26,392 bases of DNA from JAPUDQ01 sp049291395. Lineage in GTDB: Bacteria > Patescibacteriota > Saccharimonadia > Saccharimonadales > Saccharimonadaceae. The DNA is taken from positions 1 through 26,392 of the forward strand of contig JBATPJ010000005.1 in assembly GCA_049291395.1 (NCBI GenBank). Reading direction: 5' to 3'. Position 1 is the first letter of the stretch. Each line of letters starts with the position of its first letter. Shown one piece after another: positions 13,496 to 20,626 of the stretch. The translations under genes and the position numbers were made by a program. Under the pieces are notes generated by a model. The model was not told where the DNA came from, did no database searches, and was given only the letters and a program-made list of their open reading frames with translations.

Positions 13496-13571
13496 TGGTG
13501 GAGCATATCGGATTCGAACCGATCACCTCTTCCATGCCATGGAAGCGCTCTACCAAATGAGCTAATGCCCC
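13496..13571 (-). tRNA. tRNA-Ala (anticodon GGC)
   Basis: Full cloverleaf on the - strand: acceptor GGGGCAT/ATGCTCC, with a G-U pair, D-arm GCTCATTTGGTAGAGC, anticodon arm CTTCC-ATGGCAT-GGAAG (anticodon GGC), T-arm ATCGG-TTCGAAT-CCGAT, discriminator A and encoded CCA (13496-13498). It has its own terminator and a TATACT box upstream. Confidence 0.96.
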
Positions 13572-13602
13572 TTGCGTCACGTTTTATCCCGTGTGCTCAT
13601 AG

Positions 13603-13608
13603 AGTATA
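13603..13608 (-). promoter_or_regulatory. -10 box of tRNA-Ala
   Basis: TATACT on the - strand, 32 bases before the tRNA 5' end; no clear -35. Confidence 0.4.
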
Positions 13609-13610
13609 CC

Positions 13611-13643
13611 AAAAAACACTTCCTCAAGGGAAGAAGTGTTTTT
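13611..13643 (-). terminator. Intrinsic terminator (possibly both strands)
   Basis: An 11-bp stem, AAAAACACTTC pairing with GAAGTGTTTTT, around a 10-base loop, with T-runs at both ends. On the - strand it would end the candidate small RNA starting near 13737. Confidence 0.65.
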
Positions 13644-13737
13644 GATCAGTGAGCTGGTGCGCGCCCACCCGGGTTTTTTGTTTGATAAAGGATGTTTGTT
13701 TCAGAAATACGCCAAACCCAGTAGCGCATCAGCTAAC
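13611..13737 (-). ncRNA. Candidate structured RNA or long leader, strand uncertain
   Basis: No gene is seen between 13572 and 13899. An 11-bp stem (13652-13662 with 13724-13734, around GCTGGTGCGC) encloses a second perfect 6-bp stem (GGGTTT 13671-13676 with AAACCC 13714-13719) and a U-rich loop. On the - strand a promoter-like pair lies just upstream (13744-13772) and an intrinsic terminator at 13611-13643, giving a ~127-base RNA. On the other hand, the one non-Watson-Crick pair is G-U on the + strand but C-A on the - strand, which favours a + strand RNA, that is, a 5' leader of the RRM gene at 13900. I do not recognise a known family. Confidence 0.4.
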
Positions 13738-13743
13738 ACCATC

Positions 13744-13772
13744 AACATACCATAATCACAAGCACTTTACAA
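13744..13772 (-). promoter_or_regulatory. Putative promoter of the candidate RNA
   Basis: On the - strand, TTGTAA (13767-13772), a 17-base spacer and TATGTT (13744-13749): four of six matches in each box. Confidence 0.4.
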
Positions 13773-13899
13773 TACTTTTAACCATAACCACTGGCTATTT
13801 CTCTCAGGATGTGCTTAAATGATGCTAGTTTCAGAAGTAGCGTATAGGTTTTCCGGTACGATAGGTCGACTGAAGCAGTAAACGTAAGGAAAAATATAC

Positions 13900-14199
13900 G
13901 TGAAAAAACTTTTTGTAGGAAGTCTTGCCTGGGCAACGACTGACGACAGCCTCGGTGCACATTTTGCATCATGTGGTACTGTTGCCAGCGCCAAGGTAGT
14001 GACTGATCGTGATAGCGGACGCTCACGCGGTTTCGGATTCGTTGAATACGAAAACGACGCTGAAGCTGACGCTGCAGTCGAAAAGCTCAACAACTCTGAG
14101 CTCGACGGCCGCACAATCACCGTCAACGAAGCCCGCCCTCGCGAGGACAAACCTCGCCGCGACTTCGGTGGTGGTGGCGACCGCCAGCGCAGCTGGTAG
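13900..14199 (+). CDS. RRM-type RNA-binding protein
   Basis: A single RNA-recognition motif of about 80 residues with RNP2 (LFVGSL, residues 4-9) and RNP1 (RGFGFVEY, about 43-50), then a short basic, glycine-rich tail (DFGGGGDRQRSW). This is the layout of the small cyanobacterial-type Rbp proteins, often cold-induced RNA chaperones. The start is GTG, with AAGGA 9 bases before it. It is a single gene ending in its own terminator. The long upstream non-coding region with stable stems could be a regulatory leader, as is common for cold-shock-type genes, but no promoter could be fixed. Confidence 0.95.
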   Translation: MKKLFVGSLAWATTDDSLGAHFASCGTVASAKVVTDRDSGRSRGFGFVEYENDAEADAAVEKLNNSELDGRTITVNEARPREDKPRRDFGGGGDRQRSW

Positions 14200-14212
14200 T
14201 CTATCGACACGT

Positions 14213-14242
14213 AATAAACGCCTCTTCTGGGGCGTTTTATTA
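14213..14242 (+). terminator. Intrinsic terminator of the RRM gene
   Basis: AATAAACGCC and GGCGTTTTATT pair (one bulged base) around TCTTCTGG, with the T-rich arm at the 3' side. Confidence 0.8.
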
Positions 14243-14255
14243 TTGCCTCGATGTC

Positions 14256-14285
14256 TTGCCCGACACTGAGCCCCTACGCTATACT
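14256..14285 (+). promoter_or_regulatory. Promoter of the thioredoxin-like gene
   Basis: TTGCCC (14256-14261), an 18-base spacer and TATACT (14280-14285). The ATG at 14295 follows 9 bases after the -10 box, so the leader is at most a few bases. Confidence 0.55.
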
Positions 14286-14294
14286 TACTGTATT

Positions 14295-14618
14295 ATGGCT
14301 TTAGAATTTACAAATATACCCGACAGAACTGGCGCCGCAGTCTATATACTCGGCGATGGTACAACACAAACTGAGATGCAACTCATCAAATTTGGCGAAG
14401 AAGTCGATGCTCTGACGCCAGATGATACGCAGGTGGTCTATCTTGACCCGTCTCGTGGTGACGGCCTCAGAGTCAAAGAATTTTATGGTATCACCGAGTT
14501 CCCGTACATAATGATCGTCATGGATGATGATACCGTGCCATATGCATGGCAGCGATCCATACCGCGCCCCGACGAAGTCAGCTACGAACTAGGACAAATC
14601 GGCGGCTCGATGGATTAG
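14295..14618 (+). CDS. Thioredoxin-fold-like small protein without CXXC
   Basis: 107 residues from the ATG at 14295; longer in-frame starts (14256) run through the promoter and are rejected. Short beta strands (AAVYILGDG, TQVVYLD) and the segment VKEFYGITEFPYIMIVMDDD have the shape of the second half of a thioredoxin fold, including a cis-proline-like FPY. There is no cysteine in the protein, so it cannot do dithiol chemistry. It may be a structural or binding variant. It ends at a terminator shared with the convergent membrane gene. Confidence 0.7.
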   Translation: MALEFTNIPDRTGAAVYILGDGTTQTEMQLIKFGEEVDALTPDDTQVVYLDPSRGDGLRVKEFYGITEFPYIMIVMDDDTVPYAWQRSIPRPDEVSYELGQIGGSMD

Positions 14619-14642
14619 GATACTCGCGGCCAGTAGCTCGTA

Positions 14643-14669
14643 AAAACTCCTCCCTAGTGGAGGTGTTTT
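14643..14669 (+). terminator. Terminator of the thioredoxin-like gene
   Basis: AAAACTCCTCC pairs with GGAGGTGTTTT (one T-T mismatch) around CTAGT. It overlaps the stop codon of the convergent gene that ends at 14654. Confidence 0.65.
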
Positions 14670-15319
14670 GTATGTTCGACGCGAGGTAGTACATAAAAAG
14701 TCACGATCAGCGCCAATATCACGGCAAATCCACACATAATACTAGGTATCCCTTCGACAGTGTAGGGATACATCAGATTGACAGTCGTTGTCGGCACCAA
14801 TAGTACAAGATAGGCTCCGATCATTCCATAGAGTGCCCGACGAATTGTCTTGTCCTTCGTACGATGACTGAGCCACCACGATACCGCGATAGCGATGATT
14901 TCCAGCCCATAATAGTAAATGCCGTACCAGAAATTCGCCTCAGGCATAGTGTGGATAATCACATAGTTGCCGCCACAAACCGAGTTCGTGATACCCTGCT
15001 CCACAAAAGCATAGATAGCCATAAAAGCGAGCATCGCTCCATAGCTCAGTGCCGTCAACCATATCATCGGACGCTTGCCGATACATGTCAGGATATGGAT
15101 ACCGAGCGCCGGTAGAGCCGTGATCGCGACAAACCCTATCCTCGCCCATGTCACGCTATCGAGACCAAATGCTCCCTCGCACACATTGTATTCGGCAAGC
15201 TGAAACACCGCGAGAGAGAACATCATGATCGCTATCAACTTGACGATCATCGTGTGCCGATATCTCACTAGTACCCACAACATCAGCGCTATTTCGATGA
15301 CAAATGTTGCCATCATCAC
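14654..15319 (-). CDS. Seven-helix membrane protein, unknown; possible frameshift at 5' end
   Basis: 221 residues with about seven hydrophobic segments: residues 4-18, 26-43, 58-80, 86-106, 128-146, 163-185 and 190-210. The arrangement recalls the seven-helix sensor modules found at the N-terminus of some histidine kinases, here standing alone. No family can be named. The visible start is a GTG without Shine-Dalgarno. An extended -10 box at 15373-15381 puts transcription start at an ATG (15365) whose frame differs from this one by a single T in a run of eight (15334-15341). With seven T's the two would join as one protein about 15 residues longer, so the 5' end may hold an indel or a slippage site. 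Confidence 0.8.
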   Translation of the reverse strand: MMMATFVIEIALMLWVLVRYRHTMIVKLIAIMMFSLAVFQLAEYNVCEGAFGLDSVTWARIGFVAITALPALGIHILTCIGKRPMIWLTALSYGAMLAFMAIYAFVEQGITNSVCGGNYVIIHTMPEANFWYGIYYYGLEIIAIAVSWWLSHRTKDKTIRRALYGMIGAYLVLLVPTTTVNLMYPYTVEGIPSIMCGFAVILALIVTFYVLPRVEHTKHLH

Positions 15320-15372
15320 AGGCGGCGAGAAACAAAAAAAACGTAGTGCGTGATCGAAGATTCATTTCGTCT

Positions 15373-15381
15373 ATCATAGCA
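15373..15381 (-). promoter_or_regulatory. Extended -10 promoter of the seven-helix gene
   Basis: TGCTATGAT on the - strand, 7 bases before the ATG at 15365. An earlier ATG (15377) lies inside the box and is not usable. Confidence 0.5.
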
Positions 15382-15400
15382 AATTATTTTGCGATTATGC

Positions 15401-15652
15401 CTATTTTATATGTATAAAGCGCGCAACCGACCGTCCATCGACTTCAACCATCGCCACAAAGTCATCATACGTCCTCGCCCATACCCCAGGCATATCGCCC
15501 GTATCATAGCGAGCCCGATAAATCACCATCCACTCATGCGTCGCCTCGTTGCATGCCAGCATTAACACGTCGTACTCGCCGCCTTTGTAGTGACGATAGA
15601 TGCCAAGCTCAAGCTCGGGCTGGGGCGATATATGATCGCGCTCAGGCATCAC
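15401..15652 (-). CDS. DUF1653 family protein
   Basis: 83 residues with the family pattern: LGIYRHYKGGEYDVL, a central EWMVIYRARYD and the closing WARTYDDFVAMVEVDG...RF. DUF1653 proteins are small single-domain proteins of unknown function, some found beside or fused to nucleotide-handling or MazG-like enzymes. Here the gene overlaps the MazG-like gene by 11 bp, so the two are co-translated and may act together. No signal peptide. Confidence 0.88.
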   Translation of the reverse strand: MMPERDHISPQPELELGIYRHYKGGEYDVLMLACNEATHEWMVIYRARYDTGDMPGVWARTYDDFVAMVEVDGRSVARFIHIK

Positions 15653-16052
15653 CTGCGTCTTTTATCTCTGGATATTTCGTCGGCTCTTTGCGGCAGTACG
15701 TCACCCATTTATCTGCAACATTTGGCATATAGACCTGTTCGATGTACACGCCGTCCAAAAATCCGCCTTTGCGGTCTCGTTTCTTCTGCTGTGTTTGCTC
15801 AAGCTCAGTCTTCGTAATACCCTTGATTGCGCATATATCGTCGATGATCTGCTGCACATCTGCTAGCTCTTCTGTCAGCTCCTCAGTAGTCAGTGCCCCA
15901 TCAACTTCATCCGACTCTTCATGAAGCTTCTTGCAAAGTGCCTTGATGTGTTCTTCGCCCTCGAGATGACGATATGTCGGCGTATGGCCAGATTCTACAT
16001 GCCACTGGGCGATCTTGTCGCGTACTAGTTTGTCATAACGGAATGTTGGCAT
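15642..16052 (-). CDS. MazG-like / phosphoribosyl-ATP pyrophosphohydrolase-fold protein
   Basis: 136 residues. The start YDKLVRDKI is the typical opening of a MazG-superfamily subgroup, and the metal-binding helix pair is visible as KLHEESDEV and ELTEELADVQQIIDDI (EExxE then ExxD). Such enzymes cleave (d)NTPs to monophosphates and pyrophosphate, as house-cleaning enzymes or in histidine synthesis; no his gene is near, so house-cleaning fits better. The C-terminal 50 residues (GGFLDGVYIEQVYMP onward) are extra. GGAGG lies 7 bases before the ATG. Confidence 0.87.
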   Translation of the reverse strand: MPTFRYDKLVRDKIAQWHVESGHTPTYRHLEGEEHIKALCKKLHEESDEVDGALTTEELTEELADVQQIIDDICAIKGITKTELEQTQQKKRDRKGGFLDGVYIEQVYMPNVADKWVTYCRKEPTKYPEIKDAGDA

Positions 16053-16085
16053 TGAAGCGCCTCCTTAACTATTGTCTTAGTTGAG

Positions 16086-16099
16086 ATCTGCTATCTGCT
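16086..16099. repeat. Two heptamers over the hydrolase stop
   Basis: ATCTGCT twice in tandem; the stop codon of the - strand hydrolase lies inside. Too short to call an array, but of the same period as those at 2783, 5191 and 5964. Confidence 0.4.
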
Positions 16100-16894
16100 C
16101 ATTATAGCAAACGCTCGGTCAAGTAATTTCTGACCAAATTTCGTCGCAAGCGGAGAGTGCGGGGCACCACGGACTACATCGACAGGAACCGTGATATGAT
16201 GCGCCTGTAGATTCTCACTAATCTCCAAAGCTGGAAATAACTTGTCTTTTTCACCACAGACAATCGCGATGTCATAGATATTTTGTATCGCATGAAGATC
16301 AGGTGCGGCATCGTACGCTAATCCCGACGCATAGTGAGCCGGGTTTGTAGTATGGTTATCGATATAGGCACTAACAAGGCGTTTGTGATTGTAGCGTAGT
16401 ACCGGGTCAGATAGTAGCTCCGTTAGCTGATGCCGACCATTTGAGACTATCCGTCGTTTTAGCGTAGCGACTGTCTTTTTAGGGGTACTGCCGAAATGCC
16501 CACCATTCAGTCCGAGGGGCTGAACAAGAACAATCTTTTCAACCTCAACCTTACTATCACTTCCTAGCCATTTTAGTAGCCCTGACGCGGACTGTGATTC
16601 CGCTATCACATTTTTTACTTTGTTTCCTTTAGATACTGCGCAAAAAGCATCACGTACATACCCTGCGACGAAATTTGGTATATCATGTCCGTCATCCGCA
16701 GCATACCAATGCTGCGCACCCTCAACAACTGCAGTGCCAGGAGGACATAGCTCAGCCGTCATTTTGACGAGTTGGCCAAGTTGCACTATCCCCAAAAATA
16801 CTATTGTTTCAATATATGATGTACCTGGACTATACCAGACATCATAATGTATGTCTTGATCGTTGTACTGATAAATAAATGTGTCTTTACGCAT
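16091..16894 (-). CDS. Alpha/beta-hydrolase-like protein
   Basis: 267 residues with the outline of an alpha/beta hydrolase: an early ETIVFLGIV strand, a nucleophile elbow VIAESQSASG (Ser between Glu and Gln, lacking the first Gly of GxSxG), an acid strand IAIVCGEKDKLFP (Asp) and a final VVRGAPHSPLA (His). The Ser-Asp-His order and spacing fit a working triad. The substrate is unknown. It has no signal peptide, so it is probably cytoplasmic. AGAGAAG precedes the ATG. It stands between the pyrophosphatase and the MazG-like gene, both nucleotide house-cleaners, but gaps of 38-58 bases make an operon only possible. Confidence 0.75.
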   Translation of the reverse strand: MRKDTFIYQYNDQDIHYDVWYSPGTSYIETIVFLGIVQLGQLVKMTAELCPPGTAVVEGAQHWYAADDGHDIPNFVAGYVRDAFCAVSKGNKVKNVIAESQSASGLLKWLGSDSKVEVEKIVLVQPLGLNGGHFGSTPKKTVATLKRRIVSNGRHQLTELLSDPVLRYNHKRLVSAYIDNHTTNPAHYASGLAYDAAPDLHAIQNIYDIAIVCGEKDKLFPALEISENLQAHHITVPVDVVRGAPHSPLATKFGQKLLDRAFAIMSR

Positions 16895-16952
16895 GTATCT
16901 TCTCTTGCTCTCGATCCATTTTATGGTCGATGACCATCATTGCTTATATGTT

Positions 16953-17504
16953 CTATTCTGCTCCAGATAAGAATTGTCTTACCTTGCCAAATGGTTTCAT
17001 TAATTCTGCGTAAGTCCGCTCTATTTCATCTTGATCGAGCTCGGCACGGGTTTTGTCGTATCCATCCATAATGAAGAATGTGTCAAACCCAAATCCATTT
17101 TCTCCGACAGGATGCTCACTAATCCGGCCCGGCATGGCGCTATCGAAAAACTGCATATCAGTACCGTCGTAATAGCCAAAAGTACATAAAACCGTCGCCG
17201 ACCTATCGTCCATCCCATCGAGCAGGCGACAACAAGCCTCAGGTCCGCTATGATCGACAAACCAGCGAATAAATGGCCCAGGCATACCCCCGAGCGCAGT
17301 GTATGATAGACTGACATCTTCAACGATGACCGGTGACCGCATTACCTCATACGCCTGTTTCAATTTGTGCGCCACAATCTCATGCAAATCCAGCGACTGA
17401 ATCTCATCGAGCTCCATCTTCTGGTGGGGTATGTCCATACCCATTTGTCGTGAAAAATAATCAGCCTTGTGTTGATTACCCGTGATGAACGTTGCCTGCC
17501 TCAT
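16953..17504 (-). CDS. RdgB/HAM1-like non-canonical purine NTP pyrophosphatase
   Basis: 183 residues. The N-terminal FITGNQHKADYF corresponds to the TgNxxKxxE/F start of the ITPase family, followed by VIVEDVSLSYTALGGMPGPF (the EDsGL..ALnG.PG block) and GFGFDTFFI (the G.GFD..F block). These enzymes hydrolyse dITP and XTP, preventing their incorporation. Several positions differ from canonical RdgB (ITGNQHK for TGNxGK, VSLSY for SGL), so substrate range may differ. It overlaps the ligA stop by 4 bp. Confidence 0.88.
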   Translation of the reverse strand: MRQATFITGNQHKADYFSRQMGMDIPHQKMELDEIQSLDLHEIVAHKLKQAYEVMRSPVIVEDVSLSYTALGGMPGPFIRWFVDHSGPEACCRLLDGMDDRSATVLCTFGYYDGTDMQFFDSAMPGRISEHPVGENGFGFDTFFIMDGYDKTRAELDQDEIERTYAELMKPFGKVRQFLSGAE

Positions 17505-19519
17505 AGTAGATCAATCAACTCCCGTTCGTTAATTATTTTCGTCCCATAGCTCTCAGCTTTCTTGAGTTTGCTGGCGCCAACTTTGCCACCGGCGACGAGG
17601 TAGGTCGTGTCTTTGCCGACGCTGGACTGAAAAGTGCCGCCGAGGGCGCGGATACGGTCAGCTGCTTCGTCACGACTCATTGTCTCGAGCGTGCCGGTGA
17701 CCACGAAAAGCTGGCCCGCAAGCTTGCCTGATTTCGCCTCATAGTGCGGTCTGACCCCAAGAGATTTCATCTTGGACAGTAACGTCACGTTATCTTCATC
17801 GGCGCACCATGCGGCAACCGATTCGGCGACGACGTCACCGACACCGTCGATACTGGTGAGTTCATCAATCGTGGCTTGCATCAGTGCTTCGATCGATCCA
17901 AATTGCGCCACTAGGTCGATGGCCGTCTGGATGCCGACATGGCGGATGCCGAGGCCGTAGACGAAGCGTTCGAGCGGTGGTATTTTCTTAGCCGCGATCG
18001 CGTCGATGAGTTTACTCGCCGATACGTCAGCAAACCGATCGAGCGATAGTAGCTGATCTTTGGTCAGCTGGTAGATGTCGGCCAGGTCATTCACGAGACC
18101 GGCATCGACGAGAGCTTCGACGTTTTTCTCACCCAGTGTGTCGATATCAAGTGCGCCTTTGCTGGCATAGTGCTGCAATGCGCGTTTTAGGATAAGTGAG
18201 CCAGTCAGCCCGCGGACGCGGTAAACCACTTCCCCGTCTGGTCGGTCAAACTCCAGCTCTGGATACTGGCGCGCCAGCTCAGCCTCATAGTCGATCCGTC
18301 TCGCATCATTTGGTCGCAGTGCCGTGATGACTGACTCAACCTGTGGGATGATATCACCGGCCTTAAATATCACGACAGTGTCGCCGCGGCGGATGTCGAG
18401 TCTGGCGATCTCATCGGCATTGTGCAGGCTAGCGTGCTGCACCGTCGTGCCCGCTACTTGCACCGGGTCAAAGACGGCGACCGGCGTAGCCGCACCCGTA
18501 CGACCGATCGATATGACGATATCACGGACGATGGTCGTCGTTTGTTCGGCGGCGTATTTGTAGGCGACGGCACCGCGCGGGGTCTTGCCGACGACGCCGA
18601 GCTCAGCATAGCGCGCTCGGTCGTTGACTTTGATAACGAGACCATCAGTATTGAATGGCAACTCCAGTCGCTTGTCCTGCCAGCTATCGACAAATTGCAT
18701 GACAGCATCGATCGAGTCAAACGTCCGAGCCTCACCATTGCGCGCGATACCGATCGCACTCATGACGTCGTAGGCGTAGGCATACGTCGAGACGTCACGT
18801 GGCTCGTCACGAAGCAAATCATAGCCGCGAAAGCTCAGTGGTCGCTCAGCCACGAGCTGTGGATCAAGCTGACGAATCGTGCCAGCGGCAAGGTTCCGAG
18901 GATTGGCAAATTCTGACTTACCGGCAGCTCGCTGGCGAGCGTTGAGCGCAGCAAATTCGTCCTTGGTCATGATGATCTCACCGCGAATCTCAGTCCGTCC
19001 CGTCAGAAATTGCTCGAAGCCGTCCGTGCGTCGCAGGCGTAACGGTACATTTGCAATTGTTCGGACATTGGTCGTGACGTCTTCACCAACTCGGCTATCG
19101 CCGCGCGTGACTGCAGCAACTAGTACGCCATCCTCATAAGTCAGCGCGCAGGCCAGTCCATCCATCTTTACATCACAAAAGAATTCATGAGCACCAGTCG
19201 GCAAGAGTTTGTCGATGCGCTTGACCCAAGCCTCGACTTCATCACGATTGAAGACATCAGTCAGACTGATCATTGGCACACGGTGCGTGATTTTCGTAAA
19301 TTTGTCGAGCGCCACACCAGCGACTCGCTGCGTCGGACTATCCGGTGTGATCAGCTCGGGATACTGCTCTTCGAGCTGCGATAGCTCATGCTTGAGACTG
19401 TCGGCCGCCTCTTCGCTCATGATCGATTCATCAAGCACATGATAATGATAACGATAATCGTTGATAATCTCGCGGAGTTTTGTGATCCTACTTGCGGCTT
19501 CGTTTTTTGGGAGCGGCAT
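17501..19519 (-). CDS. ligA: NAD+-dependent DNA ligase, without zinc-finger cysteines
   Basis: It seals nicks in replication and repair using NAD+. The start MPLPKNEAA (ATG at 19519) is fixed by GGAGG 7 bases before it and gives 672 residues, the usual length. Seen in order: the NMN-binding domain Ia with YHYHVLDES and DSPTQRVAG, the adenylation motif DVKMDG with the active Lys, GEIIMTK, NPRNLAAGTIRQ, GLVIKVND, the OB fold (TGAATPVAVF and AGTTVQHASLHN), the helix-hairpin-helix domain and a C-terminal BRCT domain (GQLFVVTGTLETMSRDEA). The region that normally holds four zinc-binding cysteines reads YPELEF...VVYRVRG...GSLIL and has none (about 18180-18270). It starts 32 bases inside the upstream membrane-protein gene. 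Confidence 0.96.
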   Translation of the reverse strand: MPLPKNEAASRITKLREIINDYRYHYHVLDESIMSEEAADSLKHELSQLEEQYPELITPDSPTQRVAGVALDKFTKITHRVPMISLTDVFNRDEVEAWVKRIDKLLPTGAHEFFCDVKMDGLACALTYEDGVLVAAVTRGDSRVGEDVTTNVRTIANVPLRLRRTDGFEQFLTGRTEIRGEIIMTKDEFAALNARQRAAGKSEFANPRNLAAGTIRQLDPQLVAERPLSFRGYDLLRDEPRDVSTYAYAYDVMSAIGIARNGEARTFDSIDAVMQFVDSWQDKRLELPFNTDGLVIKVNDRARYAELGVVGKTPRGAVAYKYAAEQTTTIVRDIVISIGRTGAATPVAVFDPVQVAGTTVQHASLHNADEIARLDIRRGDTVVIFKAGDIIPQVESVITALRPNDARRIDYEAELARQYPELEFDRPDGEVVYRVRGLTGSLILKRALQHYASKGALDIDTLGEKNVEALVDAGLVNDLADIYQLTKDQLLSLDRFADVSASKLIDAIAAKKIPPLERFVYGLGIRHVGIQTAIDLVAQFGSIEALMQATIDELTSIDGVGDVVAESVAAWCADEDNVTLLSKMKSLGVRPHYEAKSGKLAGQLFVVTGTLETMSRDEAADRIRALGGTFQSSVGKDTTYLVAGGKVGASKLKKAESYGTKIINERELIDLL

Positions 19520-20624
19520 CAAGCATCCTCCGATAGAGTAAATACACATAGGTCGCGGCAAACAAGATGCTAAATCCAGCTAGAAGCTGCGCCGTGATCG
19601 GCACGAGAGGCAACCATTTCCATGGCAACGCATCCGCGAGTAAGATCATCGGTACCAATATAAACGCCCATATCACGATCAGCATAAATACCATCCACAG
19701 CATCCTCACTAGCATACCGACGCGGCGCCCGACTATGACATCACCAGCCATCGACAGCGCGCGAAACGGATACGTCCCCGGGATTGTGACGACGACCAGC
19801 CCAAAAAGAGTACCCGCCACCCAGTACAGCGACAAGACCACAAGCAGCAATGCGGCGACCGCAAAGAGCATCGACTCAACACCTCCGGAGATAATACCAA
19901 GATTGAGCGCCGCAAAGTAAATGATCACACCGATCGCACCAGGTAGTAGCTGAAACATCCCGACGAGCGCGACGACAAGTGTCGGGACGATCGGCGCGCC
20001 AGCGTTGTAGATCGCATCTCGTACATTGACTGTGATTCCTTTGAGCCGATGGCGCAAAAACCAAACGATAGCCATCCAAGTAAAGAGGCTCAGTAGTGAT
20101 ATATAGATTTGCTGTGTATCGCTCATTGCCTCGCTGAGCTGACCTGTCACGATCGCACCAAATGATGTCACAATCTCGGTCGTCTTGCCGATGTCGCCAC
20201 CGATGACTTCCGCACCTGCTGTCTTTAGACTCTCGGTAAATTCAGTGTAATTATCCTGACTGATGATGCCCGCGATCGCCGTAAAGAGTATGACGTAGAG
20301 GATGACGAAAGTAATATACGCCCCTTTGTTGCGCCGCATCATACCGATCACTTCACTCGTGAAAAATATATTGCTCGGTAGTGCTTCGATCGCGACCATA
20401 TCACGTCGTCGCGTCCAGCGAAAACTCCGATGCGAACGACGGCTAAGAAAGTTTTTGTTGCGATACCACCAGCGTACAAATGGTCGAGCGATAGTCGATC
20501 CGAGCATAATAAGCTTGTTGCGAACTACCGATAGTAGTTGTCGGCGACGAGATGTCGCGAGTTTACGTGCTATCAGTTTGGTTGTTTTTTTGGTTTTGGT
20601 GGTGGGTTTGCGCGCAGCAGCCAT
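19488..20624 (-). CDS. Polytopic membrane protein with basic N-terminal tail, unknown
   Basis: 378 residues. The first 75 are extremely basic (Lys/Thr-rich KPTTKTKKTTK, then many Arg), like a histone-H1-type tail, and would lie in the cytoplasm where they could touch nucleic acid or the ribosome. About six or seven hydrophobic helices follow from residue 100 (YITFVILYVILF, ISLLSLFTWMAIVW, PTLVVALVGMFQLLPG, MLFAVAALLLVVLSLYW, WMVFMLIVIWAFILVP, LLAGFSILFAATYVY), with a basic end. The pattern from the third helix onward resembles Yip1-like membrane domains, only loosely. It lies 2 bases after htpX and overlaps ligA. Confidence 0.85.
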   Translation of the reverse strand: MAAARKPTTKTKKTTKLIARKLATSRRRQLLSVVRNKLIMLGSTIARPFVRWWYRNKNFLSRRSHRSFRWTRRRDMVAIEALPSNIFFTSEVIGMMRRNKGAYITFVILYVILFTAIAGIISQDNYTEFTESLKTAGAEVIGGDIGKTTEIVTSFGAIVTGQLSEAMSDTQQIYISLLSLFTWMAIVWFLRHRLKGITVNVRDAIYNAGAPIVPTLVVALVGMFQLLPGAIGVIIYFAALNLGIISGGVESMLFAVAALLLVVLSLYWVAGTLFGLVVVTIPGTYPFRALSMAGDVIVGRRVGMLVRMLWMVFMLIVIWAFILVPMILLADALPWKWLPLVPITAQLLAGFSILFAATYVYLLYRRMLDAAPKKRSRK

Positions 20625-20626
20625 AG

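Noticed and set aside
13026..13565. + strand frame opposite the MurF-like gene and tRNA-Ala
   Set aside because: A shadow frame running through the tRNA antisense.
15156..15377. Frame with a lipobox-like LAAC near the start of the seven-helix gene
   Set aside because: After the T8 run it lies out of frame over the membrane protein and has random composition; only its first 10 codons may be real.
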